Origin: a virus
Reading direction: 5' to 3' (one strand)
Length of the DNA stretch: 64,000 nt
IMG/VR virus record: IMGVR_UViG_3300027977_000008
Coordinates: 1 to 64,000 of that record
The notes under the pieces are model-generated. The model was not told the DNA's origin. It worked only from the letters and a program-made list of their open reading frames with translations, and did no database searches. Of the stretch, positions 27,501 through 36,695 are shown piece by piece. Every line of letters starts with the position of its first letter. The first letter of the stretch is position 1. A program made the translations under genes and the position numbers.

Positions 27501-30500
27501 AAATACTGATGTTATTGACTTTAGACCACGAGTAGCAGACTATAGTGGAACATTATCACCATTTGAATTTTCATCAAGAAACTTTGGTGGATCTGGACAA
27601 ACTGTTCCAAATGTGATTGTTTCTGATGAAAATATTGTTTTAGACTATAATTTCTATACGGGAAGAATTGATAGACTATTCCTCAATCAGGACAATACAT
27701 TTACTATTGCAAAAGGTGTTTCTTCTCAACGTCCAGTTTTACCAGAAGCAATTAATGGGTCATTTGAACTTGCAACAATTACATACGCACCATATGTTTA
27801 TAACGTAGATACTGATATAACAATTGAATTTAAAGCGAATAAGCGTTATACAATGCTTGATATTGGAAAACTTGAGAATAGAATTGCTGGTTTAGAATAT
27901 TATACAAGCCTGTCCTTGCTTGAAGCAAAAACATCAAGTTTAGTTATTAAAGACCCAGATACAGGACTTGATAAATTTAAGTCTGGATTTGTTGTAGATA
28001 ATTTCAGCACATTTGATGTTGCAGATAAAACACTGCCTGTATTAAAGTATGATATTGAAAATAATGAAATGGTTGCAAGATCATATTATGATAGCATTGA
28101 CCTTTTAGTTGGATCACAATCTCTTATCGGTACAAATGGAGTATCAAATTTAAGTGTTGATGTACGTTATGTAAATGATCTTGGATCTACAAATATTAAG
28201 AAGTCAAAAAATATTGTAACTCTAGATTATTCTGAGGTAGAAGATTTTAAACAACCATTTGCAAGTAGAGCAGTAAATGTCAATCCATTTGATGTTGTTA
28301 CTTGGCGTGGTAATATGTCTCTTAATCCAACGCAAGATGTTTGGATTGAGAGAGAATATAAAACTATTGATGGTGGTTTTGGAACTACTGAAGTTATTAC
28401 AACTTCAACTGCAATTCCAAATCTGAGAGCACAGAATATTGAATTCAAAGCATCGAGACTAAAACCAGCAACTAAGTTCTTTAGTTTCTTCTCAAGAACA
28501 GATATGTCTGATAATAGGACGTTGACTGTTCCTAAACTATTAGAAGTAACACCAGTTCAAGGATCTTTCCAAGTTGGAGAAACAGTTGTTGGAAGACTTC
28601 TTTCTAACCAAAATACAACAACAAATCTAGAAATTAGATTTAGGCTTGCACAAGCAAACCATAAAGATGGTCCATATAATATACCAACAGCAGTTTACAA
28701 TAATAATCCATATTCAAATGTTGGATTAAGTTCTTTCTACAGTGATACAACTGAAGTATTGAATATTGATACTGCATCACTAAATCAAAAATCTGATGAA
28801 AGATTTTTTGGTTCCCTTGTTCAAGGAATGAAACTTGTTGGTGAAACGAGTAAAGCAGAAGCAACTGTAAAAGAAATTCGTTTAATTAGTGATGCAAATG
28901 GTGTTCTGATTGGAAGTATTAACATTCCAAAAACAAATCTAAAATTTGCAAACGGAACAAATACTGTTGAAGTATCTGCGGAAAAAACCCCATCAAATAT
29001 TCCTGGTGTGGTTGTAAGTAGAGCAGACGCAAACTTCTTCTCACAAGGAACATTACAAACACAAACAACTATTGTTCGTCGTCGTCCACCTCCCGCACCA
29101 TCAGACCCATTAGCACAATCATTCTTTGTTGAAGAAGATCCTGGTATTTTCTATACCTCAGTTGATCTTTATTTTGCAACAAAGAGTTCAATAATTCCTG
29201 TAGAACTTAGAATTGTAAATGTCGTAAATGGTTTTCCTTCTGGAACTATTATTGAAGGGTCTAGTGTTATCAAATATCCAAACGAAATTACAACTTCAAG
29301 TACAGGATCTTTAGAAACAACATTTACATTTGATGCTCCAGTTTATCTACCAAAAGGCGAATATGCATTTGTAATTCTTGCTGATACCGATGCATATAAT
29401 GTTTGGATTTCTCGTGTTGGAGAAGAAGATATTTCAACTGCAAACTTACCAGAAATTCAAAAAATTATTATCAATAAGCAACCATCATTAGGATCTTTAT
29501 TCAAGTCACAAAATGCATCTACTTGGGAAGCATCGCAACTTGAAGACCTAAAATATGTTGCACGTAAAGCAAAATTCAATACACAAAAGGGAACATTTAA
29601 GTTTTATAATCCAGAACTAAGGACATATAATTCTAGAAATATCCTACAAGCAAATCCAATTGAAGTATTTGCTAAAAAAGTAACCCTTGGGTTATCTTCT
29701 GCGATTACATCTCCATTTATTGTTGTTGGATCCCAAATTAAACAAGACAATAGAACTTCCAGTGGATTTGTAGAAAGTCTAGGTGGTGCTGTTGGACTTG
29801 CCAATACTGGATTAAGTGTTACTAATGTTGGTGTTGGATATTCTAATGGAATATTCCAAGGAGTAAACTTTACAACAGTTACTGGATCTGGATCTGGATC
29901 TACTGGTATCGTTACTGTCAGTGGTGGTGCTGTTTCTAGTGTATGTGTCACTGCTAGTGGTGGTGGATATGTAGTTGGTGATACGCTAACAGCTACGCTT
30001 GGTAGTAACACATTAGGTCAAAATTTAACCTTAACTGTAGGTGTTGTTACCTCAACAAATACTCTTGTTCTAACTAACGTAACTGGACAAGAGTTCAATA
30101 CATCAGATCAAATTCAGTATGTACCAACTGCAGGTGCTGGTGTTGGTGTTGGATCAACTCTATTCTCTATTGTTCCTTCTACTGCTACAATCAACACAGA
30201 TCAGTATGATGGAACATATTTCAAAGTAAACCATAAGAACCATGGAATGCACGCTGATAACAATATTGTCACAATTACTGGAATTAGTGGTGATACTGTA
30301 GCGACTTCAATTCAAGTTGGATATGCAGTAAGTTCTATTGCTAATATCAGTGTCGCAAGTAGCACAAATTTCAATATGTTTGAAGGTGTTCAAGTTTCTT
30401 CATCAAATCCAGGATTTGCTTTAGTTGGTGACGAAATTATTGCATATATTGGTGTTGGCAACAATATTCTAACTGGTATCACAACCAGAGGAGTTGATGG

Positions 30501-31506
30501 AACAACAGCAAGAACTTATGAAGCAAATACACCAATTCAAAAATATGAATTTGCTGGTGTATCGTTAAGAAAAATTAATACCACACACAATCTTATCAAT
30601 TCGTCAAATACAATTCAGGATAAAATAACCCTTGATCAATATCATGTAAAAATTTCAGGAGCAGAAGTATTCAACTCCAGTAAAATTGGTGGTGGATCAA
30701 ATGCTAAGGCAACTCAAAATATTCAATTTGAAAGTATTGTTCCTCACATTGATTATAATCTTCCAAATGGAACAAGTATTAGTGCTCAGGTAAGAACAAC
30801 ATCTGGAACAAGTATTGATGGAAGTGAAGTATCATTCCAGGATAAAGGATATGAACCAGTTTCGCTAACAAATGAAACAACTTTTAACGATCCAAGAATA
30901 ATTGCTTCTAGACCAAATGAAGAAGCAAAACTTCTTGCTCTTCCTGGTGCTAAATCATTTACTTTTGAATTGGAATTGAGTACAACCAATGAAAATGTGT
31001 CTCCAAGTATAAACGCATTTGAAAGTTTCGTTACTACTCAGTCTCATAGGGTAAACAGTCCAATTATAAATTATGCTACAGATAGAAGAGCAAATCTTCT
31101 TGTAGAGGATCCACACGATCTTTCGTATCTAACTAAGATAATTGCTCTAGAAGCACCTGCAACTTCACTCAAGGTCCTTTTAGATGCTTATAGGCAAACA
31201 TCAACAGATATTAGAATTCTATACCGATTGTTTAGAGTTGATGGTTCTGAACTTGATAAAGTGTTTGAATTATTCCCTGGATACGATAATCTTGATGCTA
31301 ACCAACAGGTTATCAATATTAAAAATAATAGTGGAAGATCCGATAGGAATATTTCCGCAAGTCTCAATAATCAGTTTGTAGAATATATTTGGACGGCAAA
31401 TAGTCTACCACAGTTTAGTGCATATCAAATTAAAATTGAATGTTCAACTACAAATCAAGCACAATCACCAAGGATTAGAAACTTTAGAGCAATTGCATTA
31501 GCGTGA
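24520..31506 (+). CDS. giant DUF4815-containing virion protein
   Basis: 2328 residues. The N-terminus, with NPYYDDFDQAKNYNKILFKP and VPIQARELTTLQSILQDQVE, is typical of DUF4815, found in large cyanophage tail/baseplate proteins. The middle has REYRDRSSSSLGSLD and SNVGLSSFYSD segments; around 1940-2010 the shared module 'VGDEIIAYIGVG...RGVDGTTARTYEAN' appears, and GxGYS/GGGYVVGD units precede it. The C-terminal part (about 2040-2328) looks like a beta-sandwich end domain. Location directly after gp8 suggests the gp9/gp10 region: a fibre socket or baseplate pin equivalent. Exact T4 equivalence cannot be set by eye. Its stop overlaps the next GTG start. Confidence 0.75.
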   Translation: MPQNTNLNTNPYYDDFDQAKNYNKILFKPGVPIQARELTTLQSILQDQVEKFGKHFFKEGSVVIPGSIAYDDRYYAVKVEPTFFGVPVERYYDQLVGLTIQGKTSGITAVVKKVLSKNQSIEGVTTLYVKYQKSSEQDYSTDQFLDGENLVTLTTFTYGSTTIAAGSDFSTCILTKATATGYSFSVTEGVFFARGAFIAVNDEIIILDQYSNTPSYRVGFFVNEEIISAVEDSSLSDNAQGYSNYTAPGADRLKISLSLIKKNLDDYQDENFIELFRVKNGEVKKIINKTVYSEIAKELARRTYDESGDYYVNQFDLQAKESLNDRYSTFGVFFPEENTDQGNKPSKDLLEIQIGSGKAYVKGYEVETIGTTFLDVEKPRETTTVLGAGIPFQAGNLLRVNNVYGGASVGLATTGYVDLRSHRLGSNKSATAGQSVGRARIYDYKCTNADYSNNASQFDLYLYDIQTDTEITLNQTLSLSAPALIEGKNSGAKGYLRSISGNILTLHQTSGNFIVDEAILVNEIENGRVITKVLEFDITDVRSVRSEVGITTFSVDTVLEPKINFGAKPFTITSGSGGVSTVTSSTSGWTVGIKTGDIVSYARTDVSGSVFNRVKTITPTAQSLTVEAVTNVVGVATGTLPPGAVSFSGLLVVAPKIRNSSSGFMYAEFPNKNIESVDLTTSDIFIRKEYRDRSSSSLGSLDLPSLAGTDFVYAPFDEERYSIFYMDGTVEPLTQDQFQLTNGGKGATIFGLSKVNQTGVVAVTTQQKSKVTSKNKVLNRSASVTVSGSKYNYSGISTGVSDGLIYTNAYGKRVQDKEISLDVADVVNVHAVFQSSTNGAPTVPSLVLSSLNGPNGTNQDLINSEILIGNTSGASALVLGKTATNQIYYITKNNQSFLETEQVTFQESGVTGNISQINLGDPNILDNFSFDTGQRLEYYDFGRLIRKSGSQEPSRQLKVYFDYFTINSSDNGEIITTNSYPDYNENIQTFNNIRNTDVIDFRPRVADYSGTLSPFEFSSRNFGGSGQTVPNVIVSDENIVLDYNFYTGRIDRLFLNQDNTFTIAKGVSSQRPVLPEAINGSFELATITYAPYVYNVDTDITIEFKANKRYTMLDIGKLENRIAGLEYYTSLSLLEAKTSSLVIKDPDTGLDKFKSGFVVDNFSTFDVADKTLPVLKYDIENNEMVARSYYDSIDLLVGSQSLIGTNGVSNLSVDVRYVNDLGSTNIKKSKNIVTLDYSEVEDFKQPFASRAVNVNPFDVVTWRGNMSLNPTQDVWIEREYKTIDGGFGTTEVITTSTAIPNLRAQNIEFKASRLKPATKFFSFFSRTDMSDNRTLTVPKLLEVTPVQGSFQVGETVVGRLLSNQNTTTNLEIRFRLAQANHKDGPYNIPTAVYNNNPYSNVGLSSFYSDTTEVLNIDTASLNQKSDERFFGSLVQGMKLVGETSKAEATVKEIRLISDANGVLIGSINIPKTNLKFANGTNTVEVSAEKTPSNIPGVVVSRADANFFSQGTLQTQTTIVRRRPPPAPSDPLAQSFFVEEDPGIFYTSVDLYFATKSSIIPVELRIVNVVNGFPSGTIIEGSSVIKYPNEITTSSTGSLETTFTFDAPVYLPKGEYAFVILADTDAYNVWISRVGEEDISTANLPEIQKIIINKQPSLGSLFKSQNASTWEASQLEDLKYVARKAKFNTQKGTFKFYNPELRTYNSRNILQANPIEVFAKKVTLGLSSAITSPFIVVGSQIKQDNRTSSGFVESLGGAVGLANTGLSVTNVGVGYSNGIFQGVNFTTVTGSGSGSTGIVTVSGGAVSSVCVTASGGGYVVGDTLTATLGSNTLGQNLTLTVGVVTSTNTLVLTNVTGQEFNTSDQIQYVPTAGAGVGVGSTLFSIVPSTATINTDQYDGTYFKVNHKNHGMHADNNIVTITGISGDTVATSIQVGYAVSSIANISVASSTNFNMFEGVQVSSSNPGFALVGDEIIAYIGVGNNILTGITTRGVDGTTARTYEANTPIQKYEFAGVSLRKINTTHNLINSSNTIQDKITLDQYHVKISGAEVFNSSKIGGGSNAKATQNIQFESIVPHIDYNLPNGTSISAQVRTTSGTSIDGSEVSFQDKGYEPVSLTNETTFNDPRIIASRPNEEAKLLALPGAKSFTFELELSTTNENVSPSINAFESFVTTQSHRVNSPIINYATDRRANLLVEDPHDLSYLTKIIALEAPATSLKVLLDAYRQTSTDIRILYRLFRVDGSELDKVFELFPGYDNLDANQQVINIKNNSGRSDRNISASLNNQFVEYIWTANSLPQFSAYQIKIECSTTNQAQSPRIRNFRAIALA

Positions 31507-31697
31507 CAAAACGAGCAAAAGTAGAGGATTATTCAAATCTTGAAAGAGATTTACATACACAAGCAATCATAAACATGGATATGGTTGCTTATGAAAAATA
31601 TATCCATGAAAAAAATACTCGTTTACGTTATGAAACAGAACTCAAAGAACTAAGATCTGAGATTGAAGTTTTAAAGTCTCTTTTTCTCAATAAATAA
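31503..31697 (+). CDS. 64-aa coiled-coil protein
   Basis: Starts at GTG 31503, overlapping the previous TGA. All-helical and charged, with a Leu/Ile heptad pattern at the C-terminus (YETELKELRSEIEVLKSLFL), so probably a coiled coil. It sits between two virion structural genes and could be a chaperone or trimerisation factor for fibre proteins. Stop TAA 31695-31697 overlaps a late-type promoter. Confidence 0.65.
   Translation: MTKRAKVEDYSNLERDLHTQAIINMDMVAYEKYIHEKNTRLRYETELKELRSEIEVLKSLFLNK
31689..31696 (+). promoter_or_regulatory. late promoter AATAAATA
   Basis: Overlaps the stop of the coiled-coil ORF and lies 21 bases before the ATG at 31718. Fits the NATAAATA consensus and spacing. Confidence 0.65.
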
Positions 31698-31717
31698 TTC
31701 TAGTATGGTAGTATGAG

Positions 31718-32059
31718 ATGGCAGTTCCAACAATTAATTTAGTCTTTGAACAAGGATCTGATTTTTCAAAAACTTTTTCTTTAAAAAAATCTGATGGTTC
31801 TCCTTTAGATTTGACTGGATATAATTTTGATGCAAAAATGAGAAAGTGGAGTGGTTCTGCTGGTCATATTAGTTTTGCTACAACATATAATGCAAATCCA
31901 TCTCAGGGTAAATTGACATTATCATTGAATAATTCTCAAACTGGTATTATCACTGGTGGTAGATATAATTATGATATTTTGGTTATTAATACTAGTCAAA
32001 ATAATGTAAAAACAAAAGTTATAACTGGTCAAATTACAGTAAACCCAACGGTTTCTTAA
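31718..32059 (+). CDS. small beta-sandwich virion protein
   Basis: 113 residues. The pattern INLVFEQGSDFSKTFSLKKS, then DGSPLDLTGYNFDAKMR and a C-terminal strand run resembles the small Ig-like/BppU-N-type domain of phage baseplate and fibre proteins (DGxPxDLTGY). Probably a structural or adaptor protein of the tail. It is followed after one base by the next ORF, and a late promoter precedes it. Confidence 0.65.
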   Translation: MAVPTINLVFEQGSDFSKTFSLKKSDGSPLDLTGYNFDAKMRKWSGSAGHISFATTYNANPSQGKLTLSLNNSQTGIITGGRYNYDILVINTSQNNVKTKVITGQITVNPTVS

Positions 32060-32060
32060 A

Positions 32061-32435
32061 ATGACAGATATTATAGTTACTATTGAAGATAGTAACGCAG
32101 AAATTATATCTACTATTGAAGATAGTAATGCAGATATTAATATTGGTATAGGAGAAATTCAAGTAGTTGTTACCTCAGCACAATCAAACGTGGCAAATTT
32201 AGCAGATATTTTAGACGTAGATACAACAAATTTAAATGGATCTACTAACAAATATGTTATGGTTTATGATGCCACAACACAAAAATATGTGTTTGTAAAT
32301 CCTGATACAGTAATAGATGCATCTGTTGGAATAACAACAACAGATCCTACTCCTGTAGGAATGTCAACCGCAACAATAAATTATTTGGACGATGTGTTAG
32401 ATAATAAAATAGATTTAGATGCAGGAGAATGGTAA
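32061..32435 (+). CDS. small virion-associated protein with tandem N-terminus
   Basis: 124 residues. The N-terminus holds a short tandem repeat (TIEDSNAEIIS / TIEDSNADINI). The middle has ILDVDTTNLNGSTNKYVMVYDATTQKYVFVNPD, a beta-hairpin type common in phage fibre-tip adaptors, and the C-terminus is acidic. It lies between a beta-sandwich protein and a fibre-like gene, so a fibre-attachment or structural role is likely. No named family. Confidence 0.6.
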   Translation: MTDIIVTIEDSNAEIISTIEDSNADINIGIGEIQVVVTSAQSNVANLADILDVDTTNLNGSTNKYVMVYDATTQKYVFVNPDTVIDASVGITTTDPTPVGMSTATINYLDDVLDNKIDLDAGEW

Positions 32436-32477
32436 ATATCTAAATAAACTTAGTTAACCATATTTCATATATATCAA

Positions 32478-35099
32478 ATGTCTGCTCCGGTAGTTCAGTT
32501 TAAAAGAGGTTTATTTAGTAATTTACCTGGTCTGAGAATAGGTGAACCCGGTTTCACTACTGACAAATATGATCTTTATGTGGGTATTGATAGTACAACA
32601 GAAAATAATAAATTCTTTGGTTCTCATCGTTATTGGACAAAGGAAACTACAACAGTAGGTTCTGGTGTAAATCTTGTTGAAGGTACTAATAATGGTGCCA
32701 ATTCAATTACATTAAAAGCACCTGCATCCATTGGATCAGATGTAACTTATACATTTCCAAGTTCTGCTGTAGATCAAGGATATCTAAGAACAAACTCCAG
32801 TGGAACTCTTACTTGGGAAAGTGGAGTAAACACTTCTGGCGTTTCTACAATTGCATTTCTACAGGCAACCACTACAAACGTTTCCGCTGCAGCTACTGTA
32901 GGGACTGATCTATCGGTAAATAGAGACCTAACAGTATCTGGTGGCATTACAGGAAACTTAAATGCTACTGGAGTATCAACAGCATCTCATTTACAATCAA
33001 CTACAGTTAATGTTTCCGCTGCAGCTACTGTAGGGACTGATCTATCGGTAAATAGAGACCTAACAGTATCTGGTGGCATTACAGGAAACTTAAATGCTAC
33101 TGGAGTATCAACTGCTTCCTTCTTACAAGCAACCACTACAAACGTTTCCGCTGCAGCTACTGTAGGGACTGATCTATCGGTAAATAGAAACCTAACAGTA
33201 TTAGGTGGCATTACAGGAAACTTAAATGCTACTGGAGTATCAACTGCTTCCTTCTTACAAGCAACCACAGTTAATGCAACTGGCATTATTACAGCATCAT
33301 CTTTCCGTGGTGCAGATTTCCGTGATACTGATGGGTCATTAGTTCCTCTAGTTGGTGTTCAAACTGGTGGTGGTCATAACGGTCTTGTAACAGCATTTAA
33401 GTTTACTGGAACAGGTTTAGAAAATTATCAAGTTATCAATGAAGTTGCAGTCATTACAATATCTGGTGTTGCAGCATCTACATATACAACTTCAGAACTT
33501 ATAAGTGCAACACAAAATCAGGCAGCATTTACAGTTTCTGCTGGTTATCAAGAAGGATTTGTTGATGTATATTTAAATGGTCTAAGACTAGTAACTAATA
33601 CGGACTATACAGCAACTGATGGATCACTTGTAAATTTAACAACAGGTGTTAATGCAGGTGATGAACTAGAAATTGTTACCTTCAAATCACTTGGTGATGT
33701 TGTTGCAGTCCAAAACTTTAAGACTGCTGGAAATATCCTAATGACAGGATTTTCTACCTCAACTAAGGTATTTGAAGCTTTAGGTGGAGCAAAACTTGCT
33801 GGAATTACAACTACTTCACAACTTACAGCAACCACTACAAACGTTTCCGCTGCAGCTACTGTAGGGACTGATCTATCGGTAAATAGAAACCTAACAGTAT
33901 CTGGTGGCATTACTGGTGCAGTAAATAACGCTGGTGTTGGTACTGTAGCATTTCTACAGGCAACCACTGCAAACGTTTCCGCTGCAGCTACTGTAGGGAC
34001 TGATCTATCGGTAAATAGAGACCTAACAGTATCTGGTGGCATTACAGGTAATATTAATGCCTCTGGTGTTTCTACAATCACTCAAATTCAAGCAACTACA
34101 GTAAACGCTGTGGGTGTTATTACTGCATCATCTTTCAGTGGTTCTGGTGCTGGTATTTCATCCAATACCATTCCAATTCTTGCCCTTGATATTGCTGGAG
34201 GCACTGCGCTTTCATCTTTAACACAGAATGATTTATTAATTATTGCAGATGAAGGTACTGGCAATATTAGAAAAATTACTGCGGATCAAATGTCGCAGTA
34301 TGTTCTTGGTGGCGCTGGTGGTGCTACATTACCAGCGTTAAAAATCACAGGTCTTTCAACTTTTGTTGGTAACGTTAGTGCTGAAGAAAACTTAACGGTT
34401 GCTGGTGGTATTACTGGTAGATTAAATTCTGTTGGTGTTTCTACAATTTCGTTCTTACAATCAACTACAGTAAATATTTCTGCTGGTGCAACTGTAGGTG
34501 GAACTCTAAATGTAAGTACTGGTGCAAATATCACTGGTGGCGAAACAACGCTATCATCGGCAACAGTTAGTGATTTAACTTCAGGTCGTGTTGTTATTGC
34601 TGGTGCTGCAGGTGCTCTGACAGATAGTACAAATCTAACCTATAGTAATAATGGTTTGATTGTTGGTTCTGGCGGTGCAAATATTACTGGTATTTCTACA
34701 TTCTCAAGTAACGTTATTATTGGTGGTGATTTGGTTGTAAACGGAACAACAACACAAATCAATACTGTACAAACCACAGTAGAAGATACTTTACTTGAAC
34801 TTCAAATGGTTGATGGATCTGCTCCATCTTCTGACACCAACAAAGATGTTGGTTTAATCATGAATTACTATGATACCCAAGCAAGAAAAGCTGCTTTCTT
34901 CTGGGATGATAGTGCATCATTATTTGTCCTTGCAGCAACCGTTTCAGAAAGTAGTGGTGTTGTTACACCATCAACATATGGTGGATTACAAATCGGTTCT
35001 CTTTATGTAAATGACTGTGCAGGTGCTTCTCAAGTAATTTCTTGCAGTGGAACTACAAGATCTCTTGAGAACATCTCAATAGATGGTGGTTCATTCTAA
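32478..35099 (+). CDS. repeat-rich tail-fibre-like protein
   Basis: 873 residues. The N-terminus PVVQFKRGLFSNLPGLRIGEPG is shared with the fibre-like protein at 35490 and resembles virion-attachment domains. The body is a beta-helix-like series 'TTNVSAAATVGTDLSVNRDLTVSGGITG' in 44-residue units, encoded by near-identical 132-bp DNA repeats. A 'QAAFTVSAGYQEGFVDVYLNGLRLVTNTDY' unit lies mid-protein. The C-terminal third (GDLVVNGTTTQINTVQTTVEDT, then DTNKDVGLIMNYY and RKAAFFWDDS) is the conserved tip domain of phage and marine-bacterial fibres. Likely a host-recognition fibre. The repeats make length variation between relatives likely. Confidence 0.8.
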   Translation: MSAPVVQFKRGLFSNLPGLRIGEPGFTTDKYDLYVGIDSTTENNKFFGSHRYWTKETTTVGSGVNLVEGTNNGANSITLKAPASIGSDVTYTFPSSAVDQGYLRTNSSGTLTWESGVNTSGVSTIAFLQATTTNVSAAATVGTDLSVNRDLTVSGGITGNLNATGVSTASHLQSTTVNVSAAATVGTDLSVNRDLTVSGGITGNLNATGVSTASFLQATTTNVSAAATVGTDLSVNRNLTVLGGITGNLNATGVSTASFLQATTVNATGIITASSFRGADFRDTDGSLVPLVGVQTGGGHNGLVTAFKFTGTGLENYQVINEVAVITISGVAASTYTTSELISATQNQAAFTVSAGYQEGFVDVYLNGLRLVTNTDYTATDGSLVNLTTGVNAGDELEIVTFKSLGDVVAVQNFKTAGNILMTGFSTSTKVFEALGGAKLAGITTTSQLTATTTNVSAAATVGTDLSVNRNLTVSGGITGAVNNAGVGTVAFLQATTANVSAAATVGTDLSVNRDLTVSGGITGNINASGVSTITQIQATTVNAVGVITASSFSGSGAGISSNTIPILALDIAGGTALSSLTQNDLLIIADEGTGNIRKITADQMSQYVLGGAGGATLPALKITGLSTFVGNVSAEENLTVAGGITGRLNSVGVSTISFLQSTTVNISAGATVGGTLNVSTGANITGGETTLSSATVSDLTSGRVVIAGAAGALTDSTNLTYSNNGLIVGSGGANITGISTFSSNVIIGGDLVVNGTTTQINTVQTTVEDTLLELQMVDGSAPSSDTNKDVGLIMNYYDTQARKAAFFWDDSASLFVLAATVSESSGVVTPSTYGGLQIGSLYVNDCAGASQVISCSGTTRSLENISIDGGSF
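32880..34050 (+). repeat. five near-identical 132-bp intragenic repeat units
   Basis: The 101-bp core beginning GTTTCCGCTGCAGCTACTGT starts at 32880, 33012 and 33144 (spacing exactly 132 bp); the first two are identical over all 101 bp, the third differs at a few positions. Two more copies start at 33843 and 33975, again 132 bp apart, with the first 65-80 bp almost unchanged. A degenerate relative lies near 34384. Confidence 0.95.
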
Positions 35100-35121
35100 A
35101 TCTAAATAAAATCCAATAAAT

Positions 35122-35150
35122 AGGGGAAAGTTTAAAACTTCCCCTTTTTT
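35122..35150 (+). terminator. intrinsic terminator after the fibre gene
   Basis: AGGGGAA(A)GTTT pairs with AAACTTCCCCT around a short loop, with one bulged A, and is followed by a run of T. It ends 23 bases after the fibre stop codon. An AATAAATA at 35115-35122 overlaps the stem and is probably not a promoter. Confidence 0.8.
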
Positions 35151-35156
35151 ATTGCT

Positions 35157-35342
35157 ATGAATGAACAAGAACTAAAGTCATTAATTAATGTGTATCAAAG
35201 AAGATTGAATGAAGCAAATGCACAATCTATTGCGTTTGAAGTAAGAACATTAATTCAACAAGAACTGATCAATGACTTACAACGACAATTAGAAGAAGCA
35301 CCAAAAAGGAGTACAAAAAAAGTTGATACTGCTGAATTTTAA
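35157..35342 (+). CDS. 61-aa coiled-coil protein
   Basis: ATG 35157 to TAA 35340-35342, between two fibre genes. All-helical (MNEQELKSLINVYQRRLNEA; LIQQELINDLQRQLEEAPK), Gln/Glu/Leu-rich, with a basic tail. Similar in size and type to the coiled-coil ORF at 31503. Possible fibre chaperone or attachment factor. It begins immediately after a terminator, so it may be translated from read-through transcripts. Confidence 0.6.
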   Translation: MNEQELKSLINVYQRRLNEANAQSIAFEVRTLIQQELINDLQRQLEEAPKRSTKKVDTAEF

Positions 35343-35457
35343 ATAAAAAATATCAACCTAAATAATACCAACTTAGAGACAACATTCAATCTAAACAATC
35401 ATTCGTAAAGAGAGTATATACTATTTCTGACGGCGATTATATGAATGGAAAAAAGTC

Positions 35458-35483
35458 TCTGCTTTATAGCAGATTTTTTATTT
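35458..35483 (+). terminator. intrinsic terminator before second fibre-like gene
   Basis: TCTGCT (35458-35463), loop TTAT, AGCAGA (35468-35473), then TTTTTTATTTTT. It lies immediately before the start of the 399-aa gene at 35490, an unusual place that could limit read-through into it. Confidence 0.75.
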
Positions 35484-35489
35484 TTGTAA

Positions 35490-36689
35490 ATGGTAAGTCC
35501 TACAATCAAGTTTAAAAGATCAGCTGTGTCTGGGAAAATTCCCACGACATCGCAATTGGATCTTGGAGAATTATCAATCAATACATTTGGTGGTAAAATT
35601 TATATTAAACAAGACCAATCATCAGTTGGAGTTGGTACAACAGTTGTTGTTGTTAATCCTTGGAATGTTGGTACAGGAACAAATACATATAATACTTTCT
35701 TTACTGCTGGTAATGTTGGTATAGGTTCTACATTACCAACATCAAAACTAGATGTTGTAGGAGATGTTAAATTTAGCGGTGTTGTTACTGCAACAACTTT
35801 TATTGGTAAACTAACTGGAGATATTACTGGTAATATCAACTCATCAGGCGTTTCTACAGCAACATATTTAAAAGGAACAAACGTAAATGTTACTGGATTA
35901 GTCACTGCAACTACTTTTTATGGTAGCATTTATTCAACAGGAATATCAACAATTTCTGGGTTTAAGTTTCCTTCATCTGATGGAACTTCTGGTCAGTTTT
36001 TAAAAACTGACGGATTTGGAAATTTATCATTTGCCACCGCTTCTGGTGGATCCGAAAGTGTTGGTTCTGCTACAACAATTTCGGATGACTATATTACTGC
36101 AACGCAAGGACAAACAGTTTTTACGTGCAGTCAAAACTTTACTGGAAAATCTGTTCAAGTTTTTCTTAATGGCATAAAACTTAGAACAACTACAGATTTC
36201 ACAATAACTGCACCATCAACTGTTACGCTAGTTAGTGGTGCAACTGCTAATGATCGTGTCAATATTATAGTTTCCTTTGGAAATACTTTAGAAGAACAGA
36301 TATTTACTGCAACGCAAGGACAAATAATAATTAATCCAAGCGGATCTTTTGCATCTGCTTCAAACATCAAAGTATATGTCAATGGTATCAAGTTACGAAA
36401 GACTATAGATTATGGAGCATCTTCATCTGTTGCATTTATAATTCCAACAACCGCTGGAGATGAAGTTGACTTGGTTTGCGATACTGCTGAAGATTATTTC
36501 ACATCAATTCAAGGACAAACAGTATTTACCCCAACAAGTGCTGATATTACTTCAAGCAATCTTCAAGTATTTTTAAATGGTTTTAGATTAGAAAACACAC
36601 AAGATTATACAATTGGATCCCCTGCTATTAACCTTGTTTCTGCATTGACAGATGGAGATGAAGTTGATGTCGTTATTACAAGAACATAA
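35490..36689 (+). CDS. second tail-fibre-like protein
   Basis: 399 residues from ATG 35490. N-terminal SPTIKFKRSAVSGKIPTTSQ, then LDLGELSINTFGGKIYIK, a common phage fibre attachment domain. Middle: VGIGSTLPTSKLDVVGDVKF then 'SGVSTATYLKGTNVNVTGLVTATTFYG' units, the same fibre module as in the neighbour at 32478. C-terminus: three tandem units 'TATQGQTVFT...VQVFLNGIKLR...TDFTI', a beta domain frequent in phage fibre and neck-appendage proteins. Likely a fibre or whisker component. It starts 6 bases after a terminator T-run, with no clear ribosome-binding site. Confidence 0.75.
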   Translation: MVSPTIKFKRSAVSGKIPTTSQLDLGELSINTFGGKIYIKQDQSSVGVGTTVVVVNPWNVGTGTNTYNTFFTAGNVGIGSTLPTSKLDVVGDVKFSGVVTATTFIGKLTGDITGNINSSGVSTATYLKGTNVNVTGLVTATTFYGSIYSTGISTISGFKFPSSDGTSGQFLKTDGFGNLSFATASGGSESVGSATTISDDYITATQGQTVFTCSQNFTGKSVQVFLNGIKLRTTTDFTITAPSTVTLVSGATANDRVNIIVSFGNTLEEQIFTATQGQIIINPSGSFASASNIKVYVNGIKLRKTIDYGASSSVAFIIPTTAGDEVDLVCDTAEDYFTSIQGQTVFTPTSADITSSNLQVFLNGFRLENTQDYTIGSPAINLVSALTDGDEVDVVITRT

Positions 36690-36695
36690 TAAATA
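36688..36695 (+). promoter_or_regulatory. late promoter AATAAATA upstream of gp13
   Basis: Overlaps the TAA (36687-36689) of the fibre-like gene and lies 19 bases before the gp13 ATG (36715). It starts the head-tail connector operon. Confidence 0.7.

Noticed and set aside
32880-33244. CRISPR-like regular repeats
   Set aside because: The 132-bp period keeps one reading frame (44 codons) of a fibre protein, with no spacer diversity and no cas genes.
33605-34081. 158-aa reverse-strand ORF (and 32987-33286, 29604-30011, 26037-26411)
   Set aside because: Lies wholly inside fibre/structural genes read on the plus strand. Repetitive Gly/Thr/Val codons leave the opposite strand open; composition is Val/Pro-rich and no start signals are present.
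35115-35122. late promoter AATAAATA
   Set aside because: Overlaps the stem of the terminator directly downstream, so a transcript would end at once.
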